64,000 nt of DNA from Salibaculum halophilum (GTDB lineage: Bacteria; Pseudomonadota; Alphaproteobacteria; Rhodobacterales; Rhodobacteraceae): assembly GCF_002094885.1 (NCBI RefSeq), contig NZ_MSIT01000008.1:1-64000 (forward strand), given 5' to 3'. Positions 26,119-34,287 of the stretch are shown here, one piece after another. The notes below the pieces were generated by a model. That model searched no databases and had not been told where the DNA came from. It saw nothing but the letters and a program-made list of their open reading frames with translations. The position numbers and the translations under genes were made by a program. Every line of letters starts with the position of its first letter. Positions within the stretch are counted from its first letter, which is position 1.

Positions 26119-26147
26119 GGTCTATCCCCCGCCACCGGGCTTGTCAA
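26119..26147 (-). promoter_or_regulatory. probable promoter of the bamA-lpxB operon
   Basis: On the minus strand TTGACA (26147-26142) and TAGACC (26124-26119) are separated by exactly 17 bases, a strong match at -35 with an alphaproteobacterial-style -10. Initiation would be near 26112. It decides between the two possible bamA starts. Confidence 0.65.
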
Positions 26148-26257
26148 AGCAACGATGTCAAAGCCGCGTCGCGCCGGTGTGCGGTGACATGCCCCCGGGG
26201 CCGCGCAACCGCGGGCCCGGTCACGCGGGGATCTTGCAGTGTCAGACGGTGGCGGCG

Positions 26258-26386
26258 CTAAAGCGTGCTGCCGAGCCAGGCCCCGAAGAGCAGCGCGGCA
26301 AAGAGCGTCCCGATGTAAAGCAGCCGATCCCAGTTGAGATCGACCAGCAGGGACACCCCGCGGTATCCGGCTGTGAGCGTCTGCAT
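26258..26386 (-). CDS. 42-residue single-pass membrane protein
   Basis: A short gene between rseP and bamA on the same strand. The translation starts MQTLTAGYRGVSLLVDLNWD and ends in a hydrophobic segment (about residues 23-39) terminating LGSTL. The ribosome site AGGAGGG lies 6 bases before the ATG, an excellent match. Amphipathic N-terminus, one membrane span and strong Shine-Dalgarno support a real gene. I think similar small proteins occur at this position in relatives, but cannot verify it. Function unknown; membrane location and neighbours suggest envelope maintenance. Confidence 0.75.
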   Translation of the reverse strand: MQTLTAGYRGVSLLVDLNWDRLLYIGTLFAALLFGAWLGSTL

Positions 26387-26463
26387 GGGTTCCCTCCTTT
26401 CGGATTACCTGGCCGTTAGGATGGCCGTCAATTGTGACCGAAAGAGGGCAAGGCCATGTTATG

Positions 26464-27795
26464 TCAGGGGCACAGGAACAGGTCGTTGGCGATCGCGAAG
26501 AGCATCAGCGTGCCGATCAGTGACAGCCCGATCGCCATGAGGACGCGCAGCGCGCCGTCACTGGGCGGCTTGCCGGTCACCGCCTCCCAGGCGTGGAAGA
26601 CAAGGTGGCCGCCATCCAGCACCGGGATCGGGAACAGGTTCAGTAGCCCGATCGCCGTCGACATCACCGCAATAAAGGTGATGAAGGATTCGGCCCCCTG
26701 GCTGGCCATCGAGCCGGCGGTCTCGGCGATCCCCACAGGGCCGGACAGGTTGCACGTGGAAATCGCCCCCGACAGGATGTGCCAGAGTCCGTTGAGCGAC
26801 TGCGCGATAATGAACCAGACCTGCTGCGCGCCGAGTTTCACGGCCTCCAACAGGCCGACCGTCATGGTCTGCGGCTCGAAGAACAGCCCGCCATCGCCGA
26901 TGCCCATCTTGGGCTCGTCGCGCATCGAGCCGTCCTCCTGCGGGATGGCGACCATGCGCGGCGTCAGGATTTCCTCGCGCACAGTGCCGTCCCGCCAGAC
27001 AGACAGGGTGATCGGTGCGGCACCGGTGTCATTCACCACATCGACCATGTCCATGAAGCTGTAGACTGGGGTGCCATTCATCGACAGGATTAGGTCACCG
27101 ATGCGCAGCCCGGCATCGTCGGCGGCCGAGCGAGGCGTGATCGACTGCACCCGCGAGGGGGCCGGATGCGGGCCGCGCACGGTAATGCGCTCGCCGTCGC
27201 GGCGAACCTCGTAGGCCAGCGCCGGCTCAGAGGGCAGCGCCTCGAGCGCGGCGCCGAAACCCTCGGGATAGTTCAGCCGCTTGCCCTCGATTCGCAGGAT
27301 TGTGTCGCCCGGTTGCAGCCCCATGGCGCGGCTTTCGGGCCACTCCGGCACGCTGGACACGGTCAGCGGCGTCATCGGCTGACCCAGCGAGACCAGGAGC
27401 CCCGCGAAGATGAAGAACGACAAGATGAAGTTGAACACCGGCCCGGCGGCCACCGTGGCCGCCCGCGCCCAGAGCGGCGCGCCCAGCATCGTGTTGCGGC
27501 CCTTCTCGGCCGTATCGTCACCGCCCACGCTGGCGGCGTTGCCGTCGCCCAGGAACTTGACGTAACCGCCCAGCGGCAGCGCGGCCAGTTGCCAGCGGGT
27601 GCCGCGCCGGTCCGTACCCGACCATATCACCGGGCCGAAACCGATGGAAAAGACCTCGGCCTCGATCCCCGACCAGCGGCCGACAATGTAATGGCCGTAT
27701 TCATGGATCGCCACGATGATAGAAAGGGCCAGCACGAAGGCCAGGATGGTCAGGACGGGGCTGCCGAAATTCGGAAGGAAATTGATGAAATCCAC
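26464..27795 (-). CDS. rseP: site-2 intramembrane metalloprotease RseP
   Basis: Zinc metalloprotease of the S2P family that cleaves anti-sigma factors within the membrane. The metal site is HEYGHYIVGRWSGI near the N-terminus (HExxH at about residue 31) and the second motif is FPIPVLDGGHL near the C-terminus (LDG with Asp). Two PDZ domains lie between them (about 120-330). It has 443 residues and four membrane segments. It starts at GTG three bases after the dxr stop, in the pyrH-to-rseP series. No rseA-like gene is in the window. Confidence 0.95.
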   Translation of the reverse strand: MDFINFLPNFGSPVLTILAFVLALSIIVAIHEYGHYIVGRWSGIEAEVFSIGFGPVIWSGTDRRGTRWQLAALPLGGYVKFLGDGNAASVGGDDTAEKGRNTMLGAPLWARAATVAAGPVFNFILSFFIFAGLLVSLGQPMTPLTVSSVPEWPESRAMGLQPGDTILRIEGKRLNYPEGFGAALEALPSEPALAYEVRRDGERITVRGPHPAPSRVQSITPRSAADDAGLRIGDLILSMNGTPVYSFMDMVDVVNDTGAAPITLSVWRDGTVREEILTPRMVAIPQEDGSMRDEPKMGIGDGGLFFEPQTMTVGLLEAVKLGAQQVWFIIAQSLNGLWHILSGAISTCNLSGPVGIAETAGSMASQGAESFITFIAVMSTAIGLLNLFPIPVLDGGHLVFHAWEAVTGKPPSDGALRVLMAIGLSLIGTLMLFAIANDLFLCP

Positions 27796-27798
27796 GTG

Positions 27799-28971
27799 TC
27801 AGGCTCTTTTCTGCTCGATCCGGGCGCGGGCGGCCCGGCGGGCCACCGCATCTGCGTGCTGCACGGTATCTAGGCTAATCGTGGCATTTTGCAGCCCCTC
27901 GCGGGACAAAGTGTCGTCGAGTACCGCCTCGACGACGCGCGCCATGTCGAGAAACCCGATCTCGCCGGCGATGAAGCCGTCCAGCGCCGCCTCCTTTGCG
28001 CCGTTGAAGACGGCTCCGGCGAGCCCGCCCTGCGCCATCGCGCGGTGCGCCAGCGCCAGCGCCGGGTAGCGGTCGTGACAGGGCGCGCGGAAATTCAGTT
28101 GGCCGATGCGGGCCAGGTCCAGTCGCTCGACCGGAACCGGGCCGCGGTCGGGCCAGTGCAGCGCATAGCCGATGGCGTGGCGCATATCGGGCGGGCCGAC
28201 ATGGGCCATCAGGCCCCCGTCGGTAAACCCCACCAGCGCGTGCACCAGGCTCTCGGGGTGGACGATGGCCTCGATCCGGTCGGGGGCGATGCCAAAAAAC
28301 TCATGGGTTTCAATCAGCTCCATGGCCTTGTTGAACATCGAGGCGCTGTCGATGGTGATCCGCTGGCCCATGTCCCAGTTGGGGTGGGCCGAGGCCTCGG
28401 CCACGGTGACGCGGGCCAGATCCTCCAGCGGGCGATCCCGGAAGGCGCCGCCGCTGGCGGTGATAATGACGCGCTCGACCGTGGCGATGTCTTCGCCCGC
28501 CAGCGCCTGGAAGATGGCCGAATGTTCGCTGTCCACGGGCAGGACCGTGGCACCGTGTTTGGCCGCCTGCCCCAGCAGCAGCGGCCCGGCGGTAACCAGA
28601 GATTCCTTGTTGGCCAGCGCCAGCGTGGTGCCCTGTTCCAGCGCCGTCAGCCCCGGCGGCAGGCCCGCGGCCCCGACGATGGCCGACATGATCCAGTCGG
28701 CGGGCCGCGCGGCGGCCTCGGCGATGGCCGCGGCGCCGGCGGCGGCCGCCACCCCCGATCCGGCGAGTGCGGCGCGCAGGTCGGCCAGCCGCGCGGGGTC
28801 GGCCGTCACGGCGATCTCGGCCCCGACTTCGCGCGCATCGGCGGCAAGCCGGGCGATGTTCTGCCCGCCGGTCAGGGCCACGACCCGGTAGGCCCCGGGC
28901 GCGCGGCGCACCAGGTCCAGCGTGGATTGCCCGATGGAGCCGGTGGCGCCGAGAATGCTGATCCGCTTCAT
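27799..28971 (-). CDS. dxr: 1-deoxy-D-xylulose 5-phosphate reductoisomerase
   Basis: NADPH-dependent reductoisomerase making 2-C-methyl-D-erythritol 4-phosphate in the MEP isoprenoid pathway. It has 390 residues, starting MKRISILGATGSIGQSTLDL (NADPH loop). Metal and substrate motifs are LPVDSEHSAIFQAL (about 150), ITASGGAFRD and MGQRITIDSASMFNKAMELIE. The ATG overlaps the cdsA stop (ATGA). Its place beside uppS and cdsA groups isoprenoid precursor and lipid carrier synthesis. Confidence 0.97.
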   Translation of the reverse strand: MKRISILGATGSIGQSTLDLVRRAPGAYRVVALTGGQNIARLAADAREVGAEIAVTADPARLADLRAALAGSGVAAAAGAAAIAEAAARPADWIMSAIVGAAGLPPGLTALEQGTTLALANKESLVTAGPLLLGQAAKHGATVLPVDSEHSAIFQALAGEDIATVERVIITASGGAFRDRPLEDLARVTVAEASAHPNWDMGQRITIDSASMFNKAMELIETHEFFGIAPDRIEAIVHPESLVHALVGFTDGGLMAHVGPPDMRHAIGYALHWPDRGPVPVERLDLARIGQLNFRAPCHDRYPALALAHRAMAQGGLAGAVFNGAKEAALDGFIAGEIGFLDMARVVEAVLDDTLSREGLQNATISLDTVQHADAVARRAARARIEQKRA

Positions 28972-29780
28972 GACGGGCCTCCGGGCAGGCCCGCCACGCC
29001 CGCCACCAGCAAAAGCGCCAGCGCCGCGCCCAACAGCGCATCGAACCGGTCGAACAACCCGCCGTGGCCGGGGATCAGCGCCGAGCTGTCCTTGACCCCC
29101 TGGCGCCGCTTGAAGGCGCTTTCCAGGATATCGCCCATCTGCCCGGCGAAACTGAGCAGAACCGACAGCACGACGATCCCCGCCCCCGCCGGGGTGAGCG
29201 CGGCAACACCGGCCCCGACCCCGGCGGCGGCGGCCCAACCCGCAAGGGTGCCGGCCCAGGTCTTCTTGGGGCTGACGGCGGGCCAGAACTTCGGCCCGCC
29301 CAGGGCCTTGCCCGCGAAATAGCCGGCAATGTCGGTGACCACCACGAGACCAACCAGCCAGAGCAGCCAGGTCATACCGTAGTCCAGCCGGAGATGCGCC
29401 AGCCCCCAGCCCGCCACCTGGATGGCCAGCGCGAAGACCGCAAAAGTCAGCCGCTCGCGCGGCAGCACGCAGGCCCCCACCAGCGGCGCGACCAGGAACA
29501 GCGGCAGGAATTGCCGCGTCTCGGGCCCGTCGAAGACCTGCGCGGCCATCACCGAGGCGACCCCGGCAGCAACCAGCATCCCCGAGACGGGCGAGGCGCC
29601 GCGGATCATGATCCAGCATTCCCAGACCATCACGGCGGTGACGAAGATCACCAGCATCTGGAACCAGACCCCGCCCAGCAGGATCGCGCCGATGCCGACA
29701 ACGCCCATGGCCACCCCCGACCAGAACCTTGCGGAGAGATCCCCCCATTTGCCGGGTCGTGCGGGCGGCGGCATCGTCAC
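28968..29780 (-). CDS. cdsA: phosphatidate cytidylyltransferase
   Basis: CDP-diacylglycerol synthase of phospholipid synthesis, an integral membrane protein of 270 residues with about 7-8 hydrophobic segments. The family signature is present near the C-terminus: ESAFKRRQGVKDSSALIPGHGGLFDRFD, with the paired Asp residues that bind metal. The start is GTG at 29780, five bases after the uppS stop; an ATG two codons later is possible. It overlaps dxr by four bases. Confidence 0.95.
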   Translation of the reverse strand: MTMPPPARPGKWGDLSARFWSGVAMGVVGIGAILLGGVWFQMLVIFVTAVMVWECWIMIRGASPVSGMLVAAGVASVMAAQVFDGPETRQFLPLFLVAPLVGACVLPRERLTFAVFALAIQVAGWGLAHLRLDYGMTWLLWLVGLVVVTDIAGYFAGKALGGPKFWPAVSPKKTWAGTLAGWAAAAGVGAGVAALTPAGAGIVVLSVLLSFAGQMGDILESAFKRRQGVKDSSALIPGHGGLFDRFDALLGAALALLLVAGVAGLPGGPS

Positions 29781-29785
29781 GGGGC

Positions 29786-30508
29786 TCAGGCCCTGACCGC
29801 CCCGAAGCGCCGATCGCGCGTCTTGTAGCCGGCCACGACCCGCGCGAACTCGGCCCGGGTGAAGTCGGGCCAGAGCGTGTCGATGAACTCGTATTCCGCA
29901 TAGGCCGACTGCCAGAGCAGGAAATTCGAGATGCGCGCCTCGCCGCTGGTGCGGATCACCAGGTCGGGGTCGGGCAGAAAGCAGGTATCGAGGTAACGCG
30001 GCAGGGTCTCGTCTCCCACGTCCCGCGGCGACAGCCGGCCGGCGGCGACGTCCTGAGCCAGGCGGCGGGTGGCGCGAGCCACCTCGTCGCGGCCGCCGTA
30101 GTTGATGGCCACGGTCAGGTGCACCCGGTCGTTGTCGGCGGTCAGAAGCTCCAGCTCGTCCATCATTGCGACAAGCTTTTCGTCCAGCCGCACGCGGTCG
30201 CCGATGAAGCGCACCCGCACGCCGTTGCGCAGAAGATCCTGCGCCTCGCGCTCGATGTAGCGGCGGAACAGCTTCATCAGGCCCGCGACCTCGGCCTGGG
30301 TGCGCTTCCAGTTCTCGGTCGAAAAGGCGAAGATCGTCAGATACTTGACGTTGTTGTCCGGGCAGGCCTGGACGATCTCGCGCACGCGCCGCGCCCCCGC
30401 CTGATGACCGAAGAGCCGCGGCCGACCCCGCATCTGCGCCCAGCGGCCGTTGCCGTCCATGATGATGGCCACGTGGCGCGGTCCGCCGGTCTTGATCTGT
30501 GTGCCCAT
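29786..30508 (-). CDS. uppS: undecaprenyl diphosphate synthase
   Basis: Cis-prenyltransferase making the C55 lipid carrier for peptidoglycan and polysaccharide synthesis; 240 residues. Conserved motifs are HVAIIMDGNGRWA (catalytic Asp), FAFSTENWKR, VRFIGDR, AINYGGRDE and DLVIRTSGEARISNFLLWQSAYAE. A promoter was not recognised in the 202-base gap from frr, which instead holds a nested inverted repeat next to frr. It is followed closely by cdsA and dxr. Confidence 0.97.
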   Translation of the reverse strand: MGTQIKTGGPRHVAIIMDGNGRWAQMRGRPRLFGHQAGARRVREIVQACPDNNVKYLTIFAFSTENWKRTQAEVAGLMKLFRRYIEREAQDLLRNGVRVRFIGDRVRLDEKLVAMMDELELLTADNDRVHLTVAINYGGRDEVARATRRLAQDVAAGRLSPRDVGDETLPRYLDTCFLPDPDLVIRTSGEARISNFLLWQSAYAEYEFIDTLWPDFTRAEFARVVAGYKTRDRRFGAVRA

Positions 30509-30664
30509 CCCGGGCCTCCGTTGCCTGCGCGGGCGTGTGCCCGCCGCCTGTCTGTCATCGCCCCGGGCGGGTGTGTCGCGCGAACCGCCGAATGTCTGTA
30601 CCCCGAACTCGTTGCGCCGTGACGGACGCCTCTTGTCGGTACGGCCGCGTCCGGGGCTCCGCCC

Positions 30665-30715
30665 TTTGATCCGGCGAATTGGTCCACCGGACCATTTCCG
30701 GGATGCCGGATCAAA
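30665..30715. terminator. nested inverted repeat at the end of frr
   Basis: TTTGATCCGGC (30665-30675) pairs with GCCGGATCAAA (30705-30715), an 11-bp perfect stem. Inside it TGGTCC and GGACCA (30680-30694) form a second hairpin with a 3-base loop. One outer arm includes the frr stop codon. There is no clear T-run downstream on the minus strand, so it may be a transcript-end stabiliser or a factor-dependent terminator. Confidence 0.6.
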
Positions 30716-31274
30716 CCTGCATGATCTCCGCCTGTTTGTGCTCCAGCGCGTCGTCCACCTGCTTGATATACTTGTCCGTCATCTCCTGCACTTCCTGTTC
30801 CCAGAACTTCTGGTCGTCCTCGGACAGGCCGTCGGCCTTGGCCTTCTTGATGCGGTCCATGCCGTCGCGGCGCACGTTGCGGATCGAGACGCGGGCGTTC
30901 TCGGCGTACTGCCCGGCGACCTTGCCCAGCTCGCGGCGGCGTTCCTCGTTCAGCTCGGGGATGGGCAGCATGATGATGGTGCCGTTGAGTTGCGGGTTGA
31001 TGCCCAGCCCGCTTTCGCGGATGGCCTTTTCGACCTTGTTCACCATGGACTTGTCCCAGACGTTGACGGTGACCATGCGCGGCTCGGGCACATTGACCGT
31101 GCCGACTTGGTTGATCGGGGTCATTTGGCCGTAGGCCTCGACCTGGACAGGCTCGAGCATCGAGGCGGAGGCCCGGCCCGTGCGCAGCGAGGCGAACTCG
31201 GTGCGCAGGTTGGACATCGCGCCCTCCATGCGGCGGGTTAGGTCGTCGGTATCGAGGATGAAATCGTCTGACAT
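30711..31274 (-). CDS. frr: ribosome recycling factor
   Basis: A 187-residue RRF that, with EF-G, splits post-termination ribosomes. The three-helix bundle is recognisable from [21 protein letters not shown] (about 16-36), [44 protein letters not shown] (about 115-145) and the C-terminal [18 protein letters not shown]. Its usual partner pyrH lies 153 bases upstream on the same strand, with a palindrome between them. Confidence 0.97.
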   Translation of the reverse strand: MSDDFILDTDDLTRRMEGAMSNLRTEFASLRTGRASASMLEPVQVEAYGQMTPINQVGTVNVPEPRMVTVNVWDKSMVNKVEKAIRESGLGINPQLNGTIIMLPIPELNEERRRELGKVAGQYAENARVSIRNVRRDGMDRIKKAKADGLSEDDQKFWEQEVQEMTDKYIKQVDDALEHKQAEIMQV

Positions 31275-31305
31275 GTAGCTGCTCTCGGTCTTGCGTTTCG
31301 CCCCG

Positions 31306-31335
31306 CTATACAGGCAAGGGCGGGGCCTTGTATAG
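31306..31335. repeat. inverted repeat between pyrH and frr
   Basis: CTATACA (31306-31312) and TGTATAG (31329-31335) are perfect complements. Inside, GGC/GCC extends the stem past a one-base bulge. It lies 31 bases before the frr start and contains TATACA-like -10 elements on both strands, so it could be an operator or part of a frr promoter. Confidence 0.45.
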
Positions 31336-31427
31336 TCGCGGGCGCGGCGAAATCGCCCGCGGGACCCGCGGACAGTCTGCGTCGACGCCGGCAGGGCGGG
31401 TGGTCGACCGCCCGCGCGCGGCCGCGC

Positions 31428-32153
31428 CTACCCCCCGACGCGGGTGTAGGCGCCCTCGCCCGCGAGGATTCCGCGAAAGCCCCCCGGCTCGTCCAGAGAG
31501 AAGACGATGATCGGCAGGGTGTTGTCGCGGGCCAGCGCGATGGCGCTGGCGTCCATCACGCCCAGATGCTTCTGAAGCACCTCGTCATAGGAAATGTGGT
31601 CGTAGCGCACCGCGTCGGCGTATTTCACCGGGTCCCGATCATAGACCCCGTCGACCTTGGTGCCCTTGAAGATGGCCTCGCAGTTCATCTCGTTGGCGCG
31701 CAAGGTCGCGGCGGTATCGGTGGTGAAATACGGATTGCCGGTGCCGGCGGCGAATATGCAGACGCGCTTCTTTTCGAGGTGACGCACCGCGCGGCGGCGG
31801 ATGTAGGGTTCGGCGACCTCGTCCATACGGATCGCCGAAATCACTCGTGTATAGACCCCCAGTCCCTCGAGCGCGGCCTGCATCGCCAGCGCGTTCATCA
31901 CCGTGGCCAGCATCCCCATGTAGTCGGCGGTCGTCCGTTCCATGCCCTGGGCGCTGCCCTGCAACCCGCGAAAGACATTGCCGCCGCCGATCACCATGCA
32001 GATTTCGACGCCCATCTCGTGGACCGATTGCACCTCGCGGGCGATCCGTTCAACCGTGGGCGGATGCAGGCCGTAAGCCTGGTCGCCCATCAGGGCCTCG
32101 CCGGAGATTTTCAGAAGGACCCTGCTGAACGCCGTCTTCCGGGTGTCTGACAT
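31428..32153 (-). CDS. pyrH: UMP kinase
   Basis: Hexameric amino-acid-kinase-fold enzyme phosphorylating UMP to UDP. It has 241 residues with [13 protein letters not shown] (about 11), [10 protein letters not shown] (about 54), [16 protein letters not shown] and [21 protein letters not shown]. The start MSDTRKTAF is preferred because AGGGGA lies about 6 bases upstream; an ATG five codons earlier would read through it. It faces away from miaA. Confidence 0.97.
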   Translation of the reverse strand: MSDTRKTAFSRVLLKISGEALMGDQAYGLHPPTVERIAREVQSVHEMGVEICMVIGGGNVFRGLQGSAQGMERTTADYMGMLATVMNALAMQAALEGLGVYTRVISAIRMDEVAEPYIRRRAVRHLEKKRVCIFAAGTGNPYFTTDTAATLRANEMNCEAIFKGTKVDGVYDRDPVKYADAVRYDHISYDEVLQKHLGVMDASAIALARDNTLPIIVFSLDEPGGFRGILAGEGAYTRVGG

Positions 32154-32236
32154 CGGGGTCCCCTGCAATTGCTTTTCGCCAGCGCCAAAATGTCGGAAAA
32201 CCCCGGCCTGTGCAATGGCGGACCCGGCTTAAAGTG

Positions 32237-33109
32237 ATGCTTGACCTGACGACCATCGACCCGGCGCGCCCGGTGCTGATCCATGGCCCCACGGCCAGCG
32301 GCAAATCCGCGCTGGCGCTGCGCATCGCGCGGGCGCAGGGCGGGGTCATCGTCAACGCCGACGCGCTGCAGGTCTATCGTGGATGGCCGCTGCTGTCGGC
32401 CCAGCCGGACGCGGCCGACCGCGCCGCCGCGCCGCATGCCCTCTACGGCCACCTGCCCCATGACGCGGCCTATTCGGCGGGCGACTGGCTGCGCGATGTC
32501 GCGCCCCTGCTGGCCGGTCCGGAGCGCCCGATCATCGTGGGCGGCACCGGGCTTTACTTCATGGCCCTGACGGAGGGGCTGGCCGATATCCCGCCGACCC
32601 CGGCCGAGGTGCGGCAGGCCGGCGATGCGCTGGCGCTGGATGCGCTCATCGCGGCGCTCGATGCCGAGACCCGCGCCGGGCTGGACTTGCAAAACCGGGC
32701 CCGGGTCCAGCGCGCCTGGGAAGTGCAGCGCGCCACCGGCCGGTCGATCCGGGCCTGGCAGGCGGCGACGCCGCCGCCGCTGCTGCCCGTCTCGGAGGCG
32801 GCACCGCTTGTGCTGGCGCCAGGGGTGGACTGGCTCAACACACGCATCGAAGCCCGCTTCGCGCGCATGCTTGCCGCCGGCGCGCTGGAGGAGGCCCGCG
32901 CCATGCACCCGCACTGGGACCCGGCACAGCAATCCGCGCGCACCATCGGCGCGAAAGAGCTGATCGCGCACCTCGACGGCGAGATCACGCTGGATACGGC
33001 CCGGACGCGGGCCGTGATCGCCTCGCGCCGTTATGCCAAGCGCCAGCGCACATGGGCCCGCGCGCGGCTGGGGCGCTGGCGCTGGCTGACCCCGCCGGAA
33101 TCGGAGTAA
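32237..33109 (+). CDS. miaA: tRNA dimethylallyltransferase
   Basis: Adds dimethylallyl to A37 of tRNAs reading codons that start with U. It has 290 residues. The P-loop [12 protein letters not shown] lies near residue 17, followed by [11 protein letters not shown] (DSxQVY-type) and [13 protein letters not shown]. The C-terminal [14 protein letters not shown] and [14 protein letters not shown] motifs bind tRNA. I use ATG 32237; GTG codons at 32234 and 32210 are alternatives, and no strong Shine-Dalgarno sequence decides it. Confidence 0.94.
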   Translation: MLDLTTIDPARPVLIHGPTASGKSALALRIARAQGGVIVNADALQVYRGWPLLSAQPDAADRAAAPHALYGHLPHDAAYSAGDWLRDVAPLLAGPERPIIVGGTGLYFMALTEGLADIPPTPAEVRQAGDALALDALIAALDAETRAGLDLQNRARVQRAWEVQRATGRSIRAWQAATPPPLLPVSEAAPLVLAPGVDWLNTRIEARFARMLAAGALEEARAMHPHWDPAQQSARTIGAKELIAHLDGEITLDTARTRAVIASRRYAKRQRTWARARLGRWRWLTPPESE

Positions 33110-33137
33110 CGCACAGGCTGTCCACCGGGTTATCCAC

Positions 33138-33173
33138 ACGACTGGCAGTTTTTCGACAAATCAGTCGTTGATT
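33138..33173. promoter_or_regulatory. palindromes before the AraC gene, possible operator
   Basis: AATCA (33159-33163) and TGATT (33169-33173) form an inverted repeat with a 5-base centre. ACGACT (33138-33143) pairs with AGTCGT (33163-33168). They lie between miaA and the regulator gene, 55-90 bases before its start. They could be an autoregulatory site or a miaA transcript end. Confidence 0.35.
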
Positions 33174-33227
33174 GCTGGGGCTTTGCCACGCATGATTGAC
33201 GAAATCGAACCTTTTCGAGGACGCGCC

Positions 33228-34091
33228 ATGCCGCCTGACGGCCCGAACCGGCTGACGCTGACCGCCTTCGGCCAGGGCAGCGCCCGCAGCAAGTGGCGCA
33301 CCGAGGCCATGCGCAGCCATGACAGCGCCCGCCTGATCTTCTTCGCCAGGGGTCAGGGCCGTATCACCGTCGCGGGGCTGACTAGCGGCTACGGCCCGAA
33401 CAACCTGATTTTCGTGCCCGCGCGCACGATGTACGGCTTCGAGGTGGGCGCCGCGGTCTTCGGCCAGATCGTGACCATCCCGCGCGCTATGACGACGGAC
33501 TGGCCCGAGGAAAGCCGGCACCTGCGGCTGCGCGACGTCGCCGCGCAAAAGGAACTTGCCACCCATTTCGACCACCTGGAACGGGAACTGCAATCCAGCC
33601 AGCCGGGCGCCGAACGCGCGGCGCATCACCACCTGAGCCTGCTTTCCGTCTTCTTCGAGCGCCAGCTCGCCGCCCAGGGCACCGAGCCTTTCGACCGCCG
33701 TCACCAGAGCGCCGCCGCCCGTCTGGTGGCCGCCTACACTGACCTGGTCGAGCGGGATTTTCACGCCCACAAGGGGGTGGCGGACTATGCCGCCGGGCTG
33801 GGCGTGACGCCGACGCACCTGACGCGGTGCTGCAAGCAGACCTGCGGCAAGTCGGCGCTGGACCTCCTCAACGATCGTATCCTCTACGAGGCACGGGTAC
33901 TGCTGCGCGACAGCGATCGCCCCATACGCGAGATCGCCAGCAGTCTCGGCTTCGGCTCGGCGGCCTATTTCACCCGCGCCTTCCAGGGCCGCACCGGCGA
34001 GACGCCCTCGGCCTTTCGCAAGAGCAGCGGCACGCCGGGTGGCGCCGACACCCGGGTCGCCCCGGGGCCGGGCGGACGTTTTCTGTCTTGA
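33228..34091 (+). CDS. AraC-family transcriptional regulator
   Basis: A 287-residue regulator. The N-terminal cupin-like sensor domain spans about 1-150 (includes ARLIFFARGQGRITV) and the C-terminal two-HTH AraC domain about 180-270. Its landmarks are ADYAAGLGVTPTHLTRCCKQ and the family signature IREIASSLGFGSAAYFTRAFQGRTGETPSAFR. The start MPPDGPNRLTL is supported by GAGGA 6 bases upstream; ATG 33192 would add 12 residues. It is directly upstream of, and co-oriented with, the ABC transporter operon, so it is the obvious candidate regulator of it. Confidence 0.9.
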   Translation: MPPDGPNRLTLTAFGQGSARSKWRTEAMRSHDSARLIFFARGQGRITVAGLTSGYGPNNLIFVPARTMYGFEVGAAVFGQIVTIPRAMTTDWPEESRHLRLRDVAAQKELATHFDHLERELQSSQPGAERAAHHHLSLLSVFFERQLAAQGTEPFDRRHQSAAARLVAAYTDLVERDFHAHKGVADYAAGLGVTPTHLTRCCKQTCGKSALDLLNDRILYEARVLLRDSDRPIREIASSLGFGSAAYFTRAFQGRTGETPSAFRKSSGTPGGADTRVAPGPGGRFLS

Positions 34092-34180
34092 TGTCGCTTT
34101 CGGAACATGGGACTGTCGCAAACTGACGTCGAGATGATCGAGTGCGGCGATTGAGACCCCGCGGGAAACCAAACCCGACA

Positions 34181-34205
34181 AGGCCGCCCTGCACAGGCCT
34201 GTTTT
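34181..34205 (+). terminator. weak terminator after the AraC gene
   Basis: AGGCC (34181-34185) pairs with GGCCT (34196-34200) over a 10-base loop, followed by GTTTT. The stem is short, so it may only partly separate the regulator from the transporter operon. Confidence 0.35.
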
Positions 34206-34287
34206 CAAAGTTCAATAGCGGGTGGTGGGTGGCCATGGGTTGCGGCCCGACGCACACCGAGATCAATGTGTCACAGGGAGACAAGTC

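Noticed and set aside
33130-33138. Replication origin signal (DnaA box)
   Set aside because: Only one perfect box is present, with no AT-rich region and no dnaA, parA or repABC genes nearby.
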